From Veillonella criceti (GTDB lineage Bacteria > Bacillota > Negativicutes > Veillonellales > Veillonellaceae): a DNA stretch of 64,000 bases. Positions within the stretch are counted from its first letter, which is position 1. Every line of letters begins with the position of its first letter. The notes below the pieces were generated by a model. It saw nothing but the letters and a program-made list of their open reading frames with translations. It was not told where the DNA came from and searched no databases. The stretch spans positions 899,501 to 963,500 of the forward strand of contig NZ_UHIO01000001.1 of assembly GCF_900460315.1 (NCBI RefSeq). Reading direction: 5' to 3'. Of the stretch, positions 8,636-16,346 are shown piece by piece. The translations under genes were made by a program, and so were the position numbers.

Positions 8636-11600
8636 TACCATACCCCCGTTTCTGCTGTAAACTCTCGATTATTGTCATATAAATATTGTTTAATAGCTTG
8701 CCCACCTTTCGAGCCTAACCAAGACATAAAAGATTCAGCATCTATAGCAGATACATTAAATGTAACAGGAGCTTGAGTTGCAATACTACTATCAAAACTA
8801 CTCGACCGATTAATATCGCCTCCATCTGAAAAAGTAGGGATAACTCCTTGATTAAGCATATTAAGCGTTGGTTGTCCTAACTCTTGTGCTGCTCGAGCAT
8901 TAATTACATATTCACCATTGGATAGCATAGCAGGAATGCTATCTGATGTACTAGTGCCAGTTCCTTTAACAGCTCCACCACTAGCAAACGCACTAGCTGC
9001 GAACAATTTAGCCATTGAAAGCTGTCCTGCAACTAATGCACCTGCACCAGGCGCTGCCCAAGGATTTGATTCAATCACCGCCGCCGTAGCATTAGCTGCC
9101 ATAGCTCCCGTTTTAGCTGCTTCTGCACTTGCCTCTTGTCTAGCATTTTGAATTGATTGTTGACTTGTTGCTTTATTTAATGCCTGAATTATGCCTAGAT
9201 TCGCAATCCATTTTTGCAATACACCTTTAATTAATGTAGTCATTAACGACGATGCTAAACTTTTAAAGGTTTCTGACAAACTTTGGCCTTTAATAATACA
9301 ATCAGTAAGTCCTGCAGCTAAACCATCTTGCAACTGAATGGCCATCTCAGTATATAAGGCTTTCATATAATCGCCCCATTCAACAGCTTGTAACATTAAC
9401 TGATCATGCCAAATTTGTCGCTGTTGACTTAATAATTCTTCGTTGGCGAGAATGGATGCATAACTTTCACCAGTTACCTCATCTTTTTCAGCCATCATAC
9501 TCATATAACTAGACAATTCTGTTTTTTGATTTGCAAGCTTCTCTTGTAAATGCGCCTGCTCCAAAACAGTTGCACGGCTGTAATATGTTTTTAACGCGTC
9601 ACTTTGAATTTGAGCAATTGCAGTTTGTGCAGCTTGTTCAACAGCTACTTTATTATCAGCTACCGATTTAGCTATTGCTAACGCTTCTGCTTTATTTTCC
9701 TCATAATTAACTTTAATATTAATAGATTCCTGAGTAAGGCGTTCAATCTTAGCTTGTTTATCTGCTTCAGATAGTTGTGGCTTACCGTATGATTTTCCTG
9801 ATTCAGGAGCCTGTAATTTAGCAATCTCCTGTTTAATGCTTGTTAACTTTTCTTTCATGGCTATAGTTTTTTCGCCAGTTTTTGCATATTTCTCTGCTTC
9901 TTCTGTCGCTTTTTTAGCGTAAGATTGATACTTAGCTAATTCATTCCCTACATCTTCCGCTTGTTGCTTTGCTTTTTCTAATACTTTTGCATACGCACTA
10001 ATTTCGGATGTATTAGCTTTTGACTTAATTTCAAAAATAATTTTCTGGACTTTATCTTCTTTGCCAGCTTTTGCAACGTTAAAAGCATGTGTAATTTCAC
10101 TAAATCCACCAGCCGAAAAAGTAGGAACCTGACCTGAGTTAATAGCATTTAACGCTGGAATTCCAATAGTATTAACTGCCTTAGCATTAATTACATATTC
10201 ACCATTGGATAACATAGCAGGAATGCTATCTGAGCGCCCTGTTCCGTGTCCATTAACACGCCCACCACTCGCAAAACCGACAATTCCGCCATTTTTACGC
10301 TTAACAGCACTCGTACTAGCAGAATTACTTTCAATTTTATTAATTATGAAATCAATAGGATGTGCTAATGCTTGTTTTAATGAATTGAATTTATCTGATA
10401 CCCAATCAATAGCTCCGCCAACTGCATTTCTAATATTTTTAGAAGTATTATCTATCCAGCTATTTATACTGTCCCAACAGCGAATTGCAACTTCCTTCAC
10501 TTCATCCCAGTGCATATATAACATCACTAATGCTGCTACAATAAGACTTACTGCTAATAATATAGGATTAGCAACTACCGCAGCTTTAAATGCTAACGCG
10601 GCCATTTTTGCTGCAATAAAGCCATTCTTTACCGCATTAATTACCGTAACTGTAGTTGCAATACTTGCAATAACTGCAATTAAATCTTTCACAGCCGTCT
10701 TATTTTCTTCAACAAATTGCTTTATTTCAACAAAGACTGCAACTACAGTATTAGCCATAGATCCTGCTGCCGGGCTAACAAGAGAAATTTCATTAAGAAT
10801 GGCATCTCCAATATTAGCATTCGTTGCATTTGCTTTAATATTTTCAATATGCCCCTTAGCTTTTTCTGCTAAATCTGAAAATTCTGCTAAAATACCGGGG
10901 ACATCAAAAGCCTTACTAATAATATCACCAACACCAGCCATGCTATTAGTAATCGTTTCTTGCAGATTAGAAAATCTACCCATCAAAGAATCACTCAACG
11001 AAGCAGCCGCTCCCTCTGTTTTTTCCTTCATTGCATCGAATAAAGTACTCATGGCCTCTCGCGTTAAATCTCCACCTCTAGCCATATCCTGCAAGTCAGC
11101 TACTGACACACCCATTTTTTGACTCAATAAATCCCAAGCAGGTAGTCCCGCTTCTGTCAATTGCATCATTTCTTCTGCAGAAATTTTGCCTTTCATTTGC
11201 ATTTGTGTGAGTGCTGTATTTACCCGGCCTATTTGTTCGGATGTTAACCCCCACGCAGAGCCAGCATCAACTATAGTTTGCATTTTAGCTGCTGCACTCT
11301 GTGCAGAATCACCGATATTTACCCAAGCGCGCGCCATTGGCATCAACTCATTAGTATCATAGGCTGATGCCTCTCCAATCGCTTTTATATCGTTAATAAG
11401 CTGTTCGGCCCCCGCACTACCAAGATTAAATGCAAGTCCCTTTTTTAATATTTCAAGGTTAGCACTAGCTTGCAGTGCTTCTTTAGCAAATCCAGTAATA
11501 GCGCTAACTGCAAAAGCACTCACCACTGCATTTCTAACACTACTTAACACGCTCTTAAGTCCTGACACCTCATATGTAGCATTTTTAGCCTCAGTTGCAA

Positions 11601-11901
11601 TAGGCTTTACAGTATCATTAAGTTTTATCGATTTTAAGGCCTTAATATTCGCTTTTAATTGATCTATTTCACTATTGGCTTTTCCTGCCTCAAGCGTCAT
11701 TGTTATATTATTGCTTTTGAGATTCTTAATCTCACTTTCCAGATGTTTTATCTTAGTATTGGCCTCTTTAACATCAGCATCAACACGTGGTTTAGATACT
11801 TTAGAATCTAGTTTATCTAAGCCTTTTTGCAATCGACTAAGCTCATTATTTATGTTGTTAGCATCTGCAGTTATTTTTACATTTATTTCATGCTTAGCCA
11901 T
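8635..11901 (-). CDS. Tape measure protein, 1088 aa
   Basis: Sets tail length and is carried inside the tail tube. N-terminal coiled coils (INNELSRLQKGLDKLDS), then the tape-measure core SAEEMMQLTEAGLPAWDLLS, hydrophobic segments near residues 400-465, a second long coiled coil (residues 630-860) and a hydrophobic C-terminal part. The motif SDSIPAMLSNGEYVINA occurs twice (about residues 555 and 985). By length alone a tail of roughly 160 nm is suggested, using the common rule of 1.5 Å per residue. Confidence 0.88.
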   Translation of the reverse strand: MAKHEINVKITADANNINNELSRLQKGLDKLDSKVSKPRVDADVKEANTKIKHLESEIKNLKSNNITMTLEAGKANSEIDQLKANIKALKSIKLNDTVKPIATEAKNATYEVSGLKSVLSSVRNAVVSAFAVSAITGFAKEALQASANLEILKKGLAFNLGSAGAEQLINDIKAIGEASAYDTNELMPMARAWVNIGDSAQSAAAKMQTIVDAGSAWGLTSEQIGRVNTALTQMQMKGKISAEEMMQLTEAGLPAWDLLSQKMGVSVADLQDMARGGDLTREAMSTLFDAMKEKTEGAAASLSDSLMGRFSNLQETITNSMAGVGDIISKAFDVPGILAEFSDLAEKAKGHIENIKANATNANIGDAILNEISLVSPAAGSMANTVVAVFVEIKQFVEENKTAVKDLIAVIASIATTVTVINAVKNGFIAAKMAALAFKAAVVANPILLAVSLIVAALVMLYMHWDEVKEVAIRCWDSINSWIDNTSKNIRNAVGGAIDWVSDKFNSLKQALAHPIDFIINKIESNSASTSAVKRKNGGIVGFASGGRVNGHGTGRSDSIPAMLSNGEYVINAKAVNTIGIPALNAINSGQVPTFSAGGFSEITHAFNVAKAGKEDKVQKIIFEIKSKANTSEISAYAKVLEKAKQQAEDVGNELAKYQSYAKKATEEAEKYAKTGEKTIAMKEKLTSIKQEIAKLQAPESGKSYGKPQLSEADKQAKIERLTQESINIKVNYEENKAEALAIAKSVADNKVAVEQAAQTAIAQIQSDALKTYYSRATVLEQAHLQEKLANQKTELSSYMSMMAEKDEVTGESYASILANEELLSQQRQIWHDQLMLQAVEWGDYMKALYTEMAIQLQDGLAAGLTDCIIKGQSLSETFKSLASSLMTTLIKGVLQKWIANLGIIQALNKATSQQSIQNARQEASAEAAKTGAMAANATAAVIESNPWAAPGAGALVAGQLSMAKLFAASAFASGGAVKGTGTSTSDSIPAMLSNGEYVINARAAQELGQPTLNMLNQGVIPTFSDGGDINRSSSFDSSIATQAPVTFNVSAIDAESFMSWLGSKGGQAIKQYLYDNNREFTAETGVW

Positions 11902-12226
11902 GTCTTTTCCTTTCTGCTACTTCAGCAAATCTTCTTAATGATTCTTTTTTAGTATCTGATACTTCGACAGTAAAATCATCAGGCAATAATTTCTTAACAG
12001 ATACTGCTTGTTTAGGCGCACGGTACGATGTATTAATTAAAGGAGTGGTAATAAACGAACCAATAAAAATACGTTGATTTTTCATGCGTCTAGCATATCC
12101 TTCTATTCGCCTATTAATCTCATAAGGAGTTAATTCTAATATTTCACTACCGCTAAGCTGTAATTCTCCGTAACAAATAGGTAAAACAGTGTGAATATAA
12201 TCGACGATACTTCTAATTACTTTTTC
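11894..12226 (-). CDS. gpT-like tail assembly chaperone part, reached by -1 frameshift
   Basis: The -1 frame is open from the end of the upstream chaperone gene to the stop at 11894, giving about 110 residues after the shift (EKVIRSIVDYIHTVLP..., LTPYEINRRIEGYARR, then MKNQRIFIGSF, and RRFAEVAERKRHG at the end). No good start with a ribosome site exists in this frame, and the tape measure starts right behind it. This is the G/GT arrangement of siphophage tails, so the product is a fusion of 12675-12220 with this segment (about 260 aa). Reading only from the internal ATG at 12085 would give a false 63-aa gene. Confidence 0.78.
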   Translation of the reverse strand, partial: EKVIRSIVDYIHTVLPICYGELQLSGSEILELTPYEINRRIEGYARRMKNQRIFIGSFITTPLINTSYRAPKQAVSVKKLLPDDFTVEVSDTKKESLRRFAEVAERKRHG

Positions 12227-12675
12227 TTCTGCTTTACCTGTACTTCGTTTTTTACAGACGACTCCTTTGGATCTAACACAGAAAGGCCGATTTTATTTAG
12301 AAGTTCATTAGAACCTTTAGGACCTAACAATCCACTTGTACCAATAAGTGCAAAAAATAAATTAATTAAACCTGGAATTCCATATCGCTTCAAAAATCCT
12401 GCACAAATACTTGAAGCTACACTTTCTTCAATGGCATTTCCGCCTTTTGCCCCATTTAACCCAATACAAAATGCTTTTGTCAAAATCGTTAAATTAGGAG
12501 TCTGCCCAGCTCCTGCTAACTCAATAATATTTAACCCAGTAAAGGCTTCTAATTCTAACATGCCTTGCAATGTAAAAAGGAGAGCGTGTTCGCTCCCCCC
12601 TATCTGTACAAAAACTTTACGAGATATTACATCATATCGTTTTATAAAATCTATATTTGTTTCATTTTTATGCAT
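12217..12675 (-). CDS. gpG-like tail assembly chaperone, 152 aa
   Basis: Short chaperone product that stops just after the slippery run, ending VKQKKK. The mostly helical sequence (MLELEAFTGLNIIELAG, FLKRYGIPGLINLFFALIG) and its place between major tail protein and tape measure fit gpG of siphophages. Start ATG follows AAGGGG and overlaps the major tail gene by 8 nt. The longer frameshifted form is described separately. Confidence 0.72.
   Translation of the reverse strand: MHKNETNIDFIKRYDVISRKVFVQIGGSEHALLFTLQGMLELEAFTGLNIIELAGAGQTPNLTILTKAFCIGLNGAKGGNAIEESVASSICAGFLKRYGIPGLINLFFALIGTSGLLGPKGSNELLNKIGLSVLDPKESSVKNEVQVKQKKK
12220..12226 (-). other. Probable -1 frameshift site G AAA AAG
   Basis: Read in the zero frame, AAG AAA AAG is followed at once by TAA. 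A one-base slip back on AAAAAG gives GAA AAA GTA ATT and enters the open -1 frame of the chaperone extension. The same A-rich slip with a stop directly after it is used in other tail chaperone pairs. The exact slip codon is inferred. Confidence 0.7.
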
Positions 12676-13180
12676 TAGCTGTCCCCTTTACATCATCTAC
12701 AGTCGTTTTACCACTATAAAACTTAGGTTCTCCAATTCCTTTTAATGTGATAGAAAATGTAGCCATATCATCATGTGGAGTCTTATCACTAAATTCTGTA
12801 ATATTATACCAATTGCGGTCTGCAGTCCCATCAATTGCATACCGGCAAATATCAACTGATTCGCCTTTCAAAAACGCCTCTTTTACTGCCTTAATGCCAT
12901 CATCAGACTTACAAAGAATACCTTCTAAAGCAAGTTCGGTTGATTTGATACCTGCATATGATTCTCCCCAGCCATTACTAGCTTTATTATTCGCATCAAT
13001 TTCGTCAGCACTCATAGAAAAATCTGCTGTAGTTTGACCACCGATTAAAGTCCATTTAGGCGAATCCTCAGTTGCACCAACACCAAAATTAATGTATAAC
13101 AGTACCTCTTTGCCTAACAATTTATCGGCTGTTGCGGTTCGTTTAGCACGTACTTTATTTCCTACTACTGGTTCTGCCAT
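12668..13180 (-). CDS. Major tail tube protein (TP901-1 family), 170 aa
   Basis: Forms the tail tube. Recognised from GKEVLLYINFG near the start, the GGQTTADFSMSADEIDANNKASNGW segment (the usual strand with 'sad.id.t.k...gw') and DMATFSITLKGIGEP. Start MAEPVVGNK at 13180 has AGGAG in front; a GTG nine bases upstream is less likely. Length is typical for the family. Confidence 0.8.
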   Translation of the reverse strand: MAEPVVGNKVRAKRTATADKLLGKEVLLYINFGVGATEDSPKWTLIGGQTTADFSMSADEIDANNKASNGWGESYAGIKSTELALEGILCKSDDGIKAVKEAFLKGESVDICRYAIDGTADRNWYNITEFSDKTPHDDMATFSITLKGIGEPKFYSGKTTVDDVKGTANA

Positions 13181-13191
13181 ATTAATCACTC

Positions 13192-13590
13192 CTATTCATC
13201 ATAATATTCAACTTCTAACGTAATTACAGCTACACCGATAGTAGAAATGCCCGCTGGTGTAGCAAATATTACCTTTTTTACATGGCTATCCATAGCCCAA
13301 TCATCTAATGTATATTCATTACGTAAAACTTCACACACATCCATAGCATAACCTTCGATTTCATTTGTTATACCTTTTGGGTTTGGACAAATAATTTGAA
13401 TCGTGTATGTTGCCATGCCTATTTCACAGCCTTTATTTTGTTTCTCATATGAAATAGTGTCACAACAAATGTATGCGGTTAATTCTTTTGGATATGTTGG
13501 TCCCAATACCTCTTGTTTAAATGGTATATGAGGTAGTTTTTCTGATAAAATAGCATCTATTGCATCAGAAATGCGCGATATCGGAATCAT
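13192..13590 (-). CDS. Tail terminator/minor tail protein (gpU-like position), 132 aa
   Basis: The pattern of helix, strands and a long middle helix (EGYAMDVCEVLRNEYTL) with a final VAVITLEVEYYDE strand fits tail terminator proteins that cap the tail tube. It lies directly before the major tail gene and overlaps the connector gene by 4 nt. Family placed by size, fold pattern and order rather than by motif. Confidence 0.6.
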   Translation of the reverse strand: MIPISRISDAIDAILSEKLPHIPFKQEVLGPTYPKELTAYICCDTISYEKQNKGCEIGMATYTIQIICPNPKGITNEIEGYAMDVCEVLRNEYTLDDWAMDSHVKKVIFATPAGISTIGVAVITLEVEYYDE

Positions 13591-13973
13591 GCTCTAGTCA
13601 GGGATATAACCCCTACACCCCCCTTACCTTGTTGGTTAACACCGTCAATAGCAAAGTCCGTATAACTTAATCGCTTCTCGATGGTTGTTACCATATCAGC
13701 ATATAATTTATACTTCTGCAAATAGATATCATCTTGACGATGTCCATCTACCATAACAGTCGTATCACTACCAACCATAGCTAATGCTCTTTCTCGACAT
13801 GCAATCGCAGCCCCTAATCGCACAACAGTAGTTTTAGCTGGTAACATAATTTCATCATCAGATAAACCATATGTTTTTGCTAACCTGTGTAAATATTCAT
13901 TGGCAAACAGGATATCACTAGGCTCACATACTAAGATATTATCTGTAATATCTGAAAAATCAATGTAATCCAT
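13587..13973 (-). CDS. Head-tail connector (gp6-like), 128 aa
   Basis: Mostly helical small protein right after the coat and HK97-gp10-like genes in leftward order, where head-completion adaptors are found. Helices around ANEYLHRLAKTYGLSDDEI and AAIACRERALAMVGSD. The exact family is not recognised; assignment is by position and size. Confidence 0.5.
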   Translation of the reverse strand: MDYIDFSDITDNILVCEPSDILFANEYLHRLAKTYGLSDDEIMLPAKTTVVRLGAAIACRERALAMVGSDTTVMVDGHRQDDIYLQKYKLYADMVTTIEKRLSYTDFAIDGVNQQGKGGVGVISLTRA

Positions 13974-13982
13974 AAGACCCTC

Positions 13983-14402
13983 CTATACTTTAAAGGCTAC
14001 ACTTACAGATTTATCAAAGCGATTAATAATATCTTCTTTCTTTTCCTGCAATGCATTAGTAATAAAACGGTCTGCAAGGGTGCCTGGATGATTCACACGT
14101 TTAGCAAATATAAAACGACCTCCTGCGGTCCACCGTAAGGCCATTTTATGAGTAGGGGTGATAATTCGTTCTTTTGTACCTTCGTGCAAATAAACAGTAA
14201 TTTCTCTATTAGTGCCAACGATACCCTCCCAATGTCCTCCGCTACCACTTACACTAGAGGTAATAGAACGCTCAGCCTCTCCAGTCCTTGTTTTGAAGTT
14301 ATGGTTCTGCCGAGCGTATTCTTGTACCTCTTTTACGGATATCTGCATGGCCGATTGCAAGCGACTTTCTAAATTTGACTGAATTCGCTCTAAAAATTCC
14401 AC
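13983..14402 (-). CDS. HK97 gp10-like tail completion protein, 139 aa
   Basis: Typical features: N-terminal helix, then TRTGEAERSITSSV (the 'TG.L..si' motif), a strand with VGTNREITVYLHEGTKER and a Pro/His-rich FAKRVNHPGTLADRFITNAL near the end. These match HK97-gp10/gpZ-like proteins joining tail tube to connector. GTG start behind AGAGGTGA. Confidence 0.75.
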   Translation of the reverse strand: MEFLERIQSNLESRLQSAMQISVKEVQEYARQNHNFKTRTGEAERSITSSVSGSGGHWEGIVGTNREITVYLHEGTKERIITPTHKMALRWTAGGRFIFAKRVNHPGTLADRFITNALQEKKEDIINRFDKSVSVAFKV

Positions 14403-14420
14403 CTGATATCACCTCTATGA

Positions 14421-15257
14421 CTATTTATTATTAGCGGTTAAACATGCTAAAGCTTTTGGTTGTACTACTTTAGCCCCAAACACCAATAAGCCACGGATTA
14501 AGTCTGCAAATCGCTTTTCTTGTCGTAATGCTTCTGTTTCTACTAATTGCTGTGCAAAAGAGATAGCCGAAGAATTACCTGCCAAGATTTTATATTTACC
14601 TCCAGCCGTAGATACAATGTTATTAGAGGTATACAAATCAAACCCTGCTGCTTTACCAATAAAACCATTAGCCAACTTATCATCTGTTGCAGTAGTACCT
14701 GCTGCAACAAAACGTGCATCTTTTAACATCATACCTTCAAACCAGGATGGTACTACAGCAAAACGACCAGTACGAGGTACATTTTCATCATCAAGTGCAG
14801 TTTTTAAGTCAACTAAATTTTCATAGGCGGATTCTGGAGTAATAACAATTGGTGTTGTATCATCCCCTACTTTGATTTTTGCTTCTTTATGCATGCTTGC
14901 AATAAAACGGTCAACAGTATCAGCTAATGCATAAGCTGCACGTTCCATTGCACGATCAACTAATTCAACATTAGCTTGTGCTTTATCAATATCCTCTACA
15001 CCAAATGCATAATATTTAGATTGGTCAATAATTAATTCAATTTGTTCGCCATCAATTGCTTCTACTGCGATATCCGTATTTTTTTTATAATCTTTTACTG
15101 TAATATCGCCAATTTGATTAATTTTAACGCGATCACCCTGTGATGTAATATCGCCTTCATAATCACGATTACACAGGTTAGCGAATACTAGGTTTTTATC
15201 TAAGTGTGCTAATAAACGTCCTTCCCATAATGTAGGGATAAAATTAGAAATTGCCAT
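14421..15257 (-). CDS. Major capsid protein, P22 coat (gp5)-like, 278 aa
   Basis: Shell subunit. MAISNFIPTLWEGRLLAHLDKNLVF matches the start of P22-type coat proteins, followed by GDRVKINQIGDITVKDY and the long spine helix AMERAAYALADTVDRFIASM; RFAVVPSWFEGMMLKD is also typical of this group. The scaffold gene immediately precedes it (one-base overlap), as expected for capsids without a fused delta domain. AAAGGAG ribosome site. Confidence 0.85.
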   Translation of the reverse strand: MAISNFIPTLWEGRLLAHLDKNLVFANLCNRDYEGDITSQGDRVKINQIGDITVKDYKKNTDIAVEAIDGEQIELIIDQSKYYAFGVEDIDKAQANVELVDRAMERAAYALADTVDRFIASMHKEAKIKVGDDTTPIVITPESAYENLVDLKTALDDENVPRTGRFAVVPSWFEGMMLKDARFVAAGTTATDDKLANGFIGKAAGFDLYTSNNIVSTAGGKYKILAGNSSAISFAQQLVETEALRQEKRFADLIRGLLVFGAKVVQPKALACLTANNK

Positions 15258-15937
15258 TATTCAGTCACTCCTTTTTTAATAGTCTCCCAATTTGCATTAA
15301 TTTCAGCTGGAGACATATTTTTTAAATCTTCCATAGAATACATTTTCTTTTGATTAGAACTGCTAGTACTACCAGCGCCCGGCTGAGATGTATTTTTAAC
15401 AGCCCATAAATTTTCTTTTAACCACGCATTTACACCGTCTTTTACATCGATTTCAGAGTCGCCTTGTTTAAATGCGATACTTTCATCATCTTTTACCACA
15501 ACATTAGGAATTAATAGACTCGCAAATGTATCTGGTTTTATGGCATGTCCTTCATTAAGTGCAGAAATAAGTTGAGATTTAATCGTTGTTTGGATACGTT
15601 TATCTCGTTCCTGTTTAGCTTTTTCTTCCGCTTGGGTCATTTTATCAGTTAACTCTTTAACTTGCTTAGATAACGCCTCAAACTGAGCGCCCATTGTTTC
15701 AGGCTTTTGCCCGGCTGCTTTTAATGCAGTTAATGTTTCATTAATCCCCTTAATTGTTTCGGGTGCTTTTGCAGGGTCATCAATCCCTAATAAGCCCAAC
15801 AATTCTTTTTCTTTATTTCTACGAGCAGCACTTTCAGTTCGTAAATTACCAATCTCCTGCTGTAAATCAGCTACCATTTCAGCACCATTTTCTGTAGCGG
15901 CTAACGCTGCAAAAATTTCTTTCAATTGATATGCCAT
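15257..15937 (-). CDS. Capsid scaffolding protein (DUF4355-like), 226 aa
   Basis: Internal scaffold for coat assembly. Long charged coiled coil (residues about 15-130: MVADLQQEIGNLRTESAARR, KQVKELTDKMTQAEEKAKQE), then a small folded segment and a C-terminal helix (YSMEDLKNMSPAEINANWE) where scaffolds bind coat. Start MAYQLKE at 15937; a GTG three bases earlier is possible. Confidence 0.78.
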   Translation of the reverse strand: MAYQLKEIFAALAATENGAEMVADLQQEIGNLRTESAARRNKEKELLGLLGIDDPAKAPETIKGINETLTALKAAGQKPETMGAQFEALSKQVKELTDKMTQAEEKAKQERDKRIQTTIKSQLISALNEGHAIKPDTFASLLIPNVVVKDDESIAFKQGDSEIDVKDGVNAWLKENLWAVKNTSQPGAGSTSSSNQKKMYSMEDLKNMSPAEINANWETIKKGVTE

Positions 15938-15967
15938 CACATACCTTCCTTTCTGCCATCCTGGGCA

Positions 15968-15993
15968 TAAAAAAAGACCGTTCTTTAACGTCT
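15968..15993 (-). terminator. Terminator-like hairpin before the scaffold gene
   Basis: On the minus strand AGACGTT pairs with AACGGTCT (one bulged G, loop AAAG) and is followed by seven T. It lies about 30 nt upstream of the scaffold start and just downstream of a second terminator, so transcription from the terminase side would have to pass both. Confidence 0.55.
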
Positions 15994-16035
15994 AACGGCA
16001 AGCGTCTAGCTCTAAAGACTATTATTTTGTGTACT

Positions 16036-16063
16036 AAAAAACCGCCTACATACGTAAGCGGTT
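16036..16063 (-). terminator. Intrinsic terminator after the toxin-immunity pair
   Basis: On the minus strand AACCGC and GCGGTT enclose a short inner TAC/GTA stem and are followed by TTTTT. It overlaps the stop codon of the small acidic gene, closing the terminase-portal-MuF-immunity segment. Confidence 0.65.
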
Positions 16064-16346
16064 ATACCATAATGGTTTCATATATTAATTTAATTTTTTC
16101 TATAAACTCTTTTTTTAATACTTCACGTTCTAAATCAGTCTTAGCATCGTCCCAATCATCTTCAAAATTAAAGCATAAATCTTCAAAATCAGATTCCCAT
16201 AGTTGCTTATATTGATAAGGCGTCATAATAGGGTCTTCTTCGCTTTCGTAAGCTAAAACCCCTGGACCATCAAAACAATATTCATATGGATCATATTCAC
16301 CGGTTAATAAATGCTTAGTCATCACTCTTAAGCCAACTGTCTCCAT
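16062..16346 (-). CDS. Small acidic protein, probable immunity partner of the MuF toxin, 94 aa
   Basis: Starts METVGLRVMTK at 16346; the ATG overlaps the stop of the MuF gene (TAATG) and a GGGAGGTGA site lies inside that gene, so the two are translationally coupled. Very acidic (ESDFEDLCFNFEDDWDDAKTD), as immunity proteins to basic RNases often are. No family recognised. The placement right after a head protein with a toxin-like C-terminus, and before a terminator, suggests it protects the lysogen. Function inferred. Confidence 0.55.
   Translation of the reverse strand: METVGLRVMTKHLLTGEYDPYEYCFDGPGVLAYESEEDPIMTPYQYKQLWESDFEDLCFNFEDDWDDAKTDLEREVLKKEFIEKIKLIYETIMV

Noticed and set aside
10205-11122. 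Plus-strand frame of 305 codons inside the tape measure gene
   Set aside because: It is the mirror of a strongly supported coding frame, has no ribosome site and its composition reflects the opposite strand.
11894-12085. Independent 63-aa gene between tape measure and chaperone
   Set aside because: The frame stays open upstream of its ATG back to the chaperone stop and there is no good ribosome site; a frameshift extension explains it better.
12191-12745. Plus-strand frame of 184 codons over the tail chaperone and tail tube genes
   Set aside because: Lies opposite two supported genes, no ribosome site and no recognisable domain.
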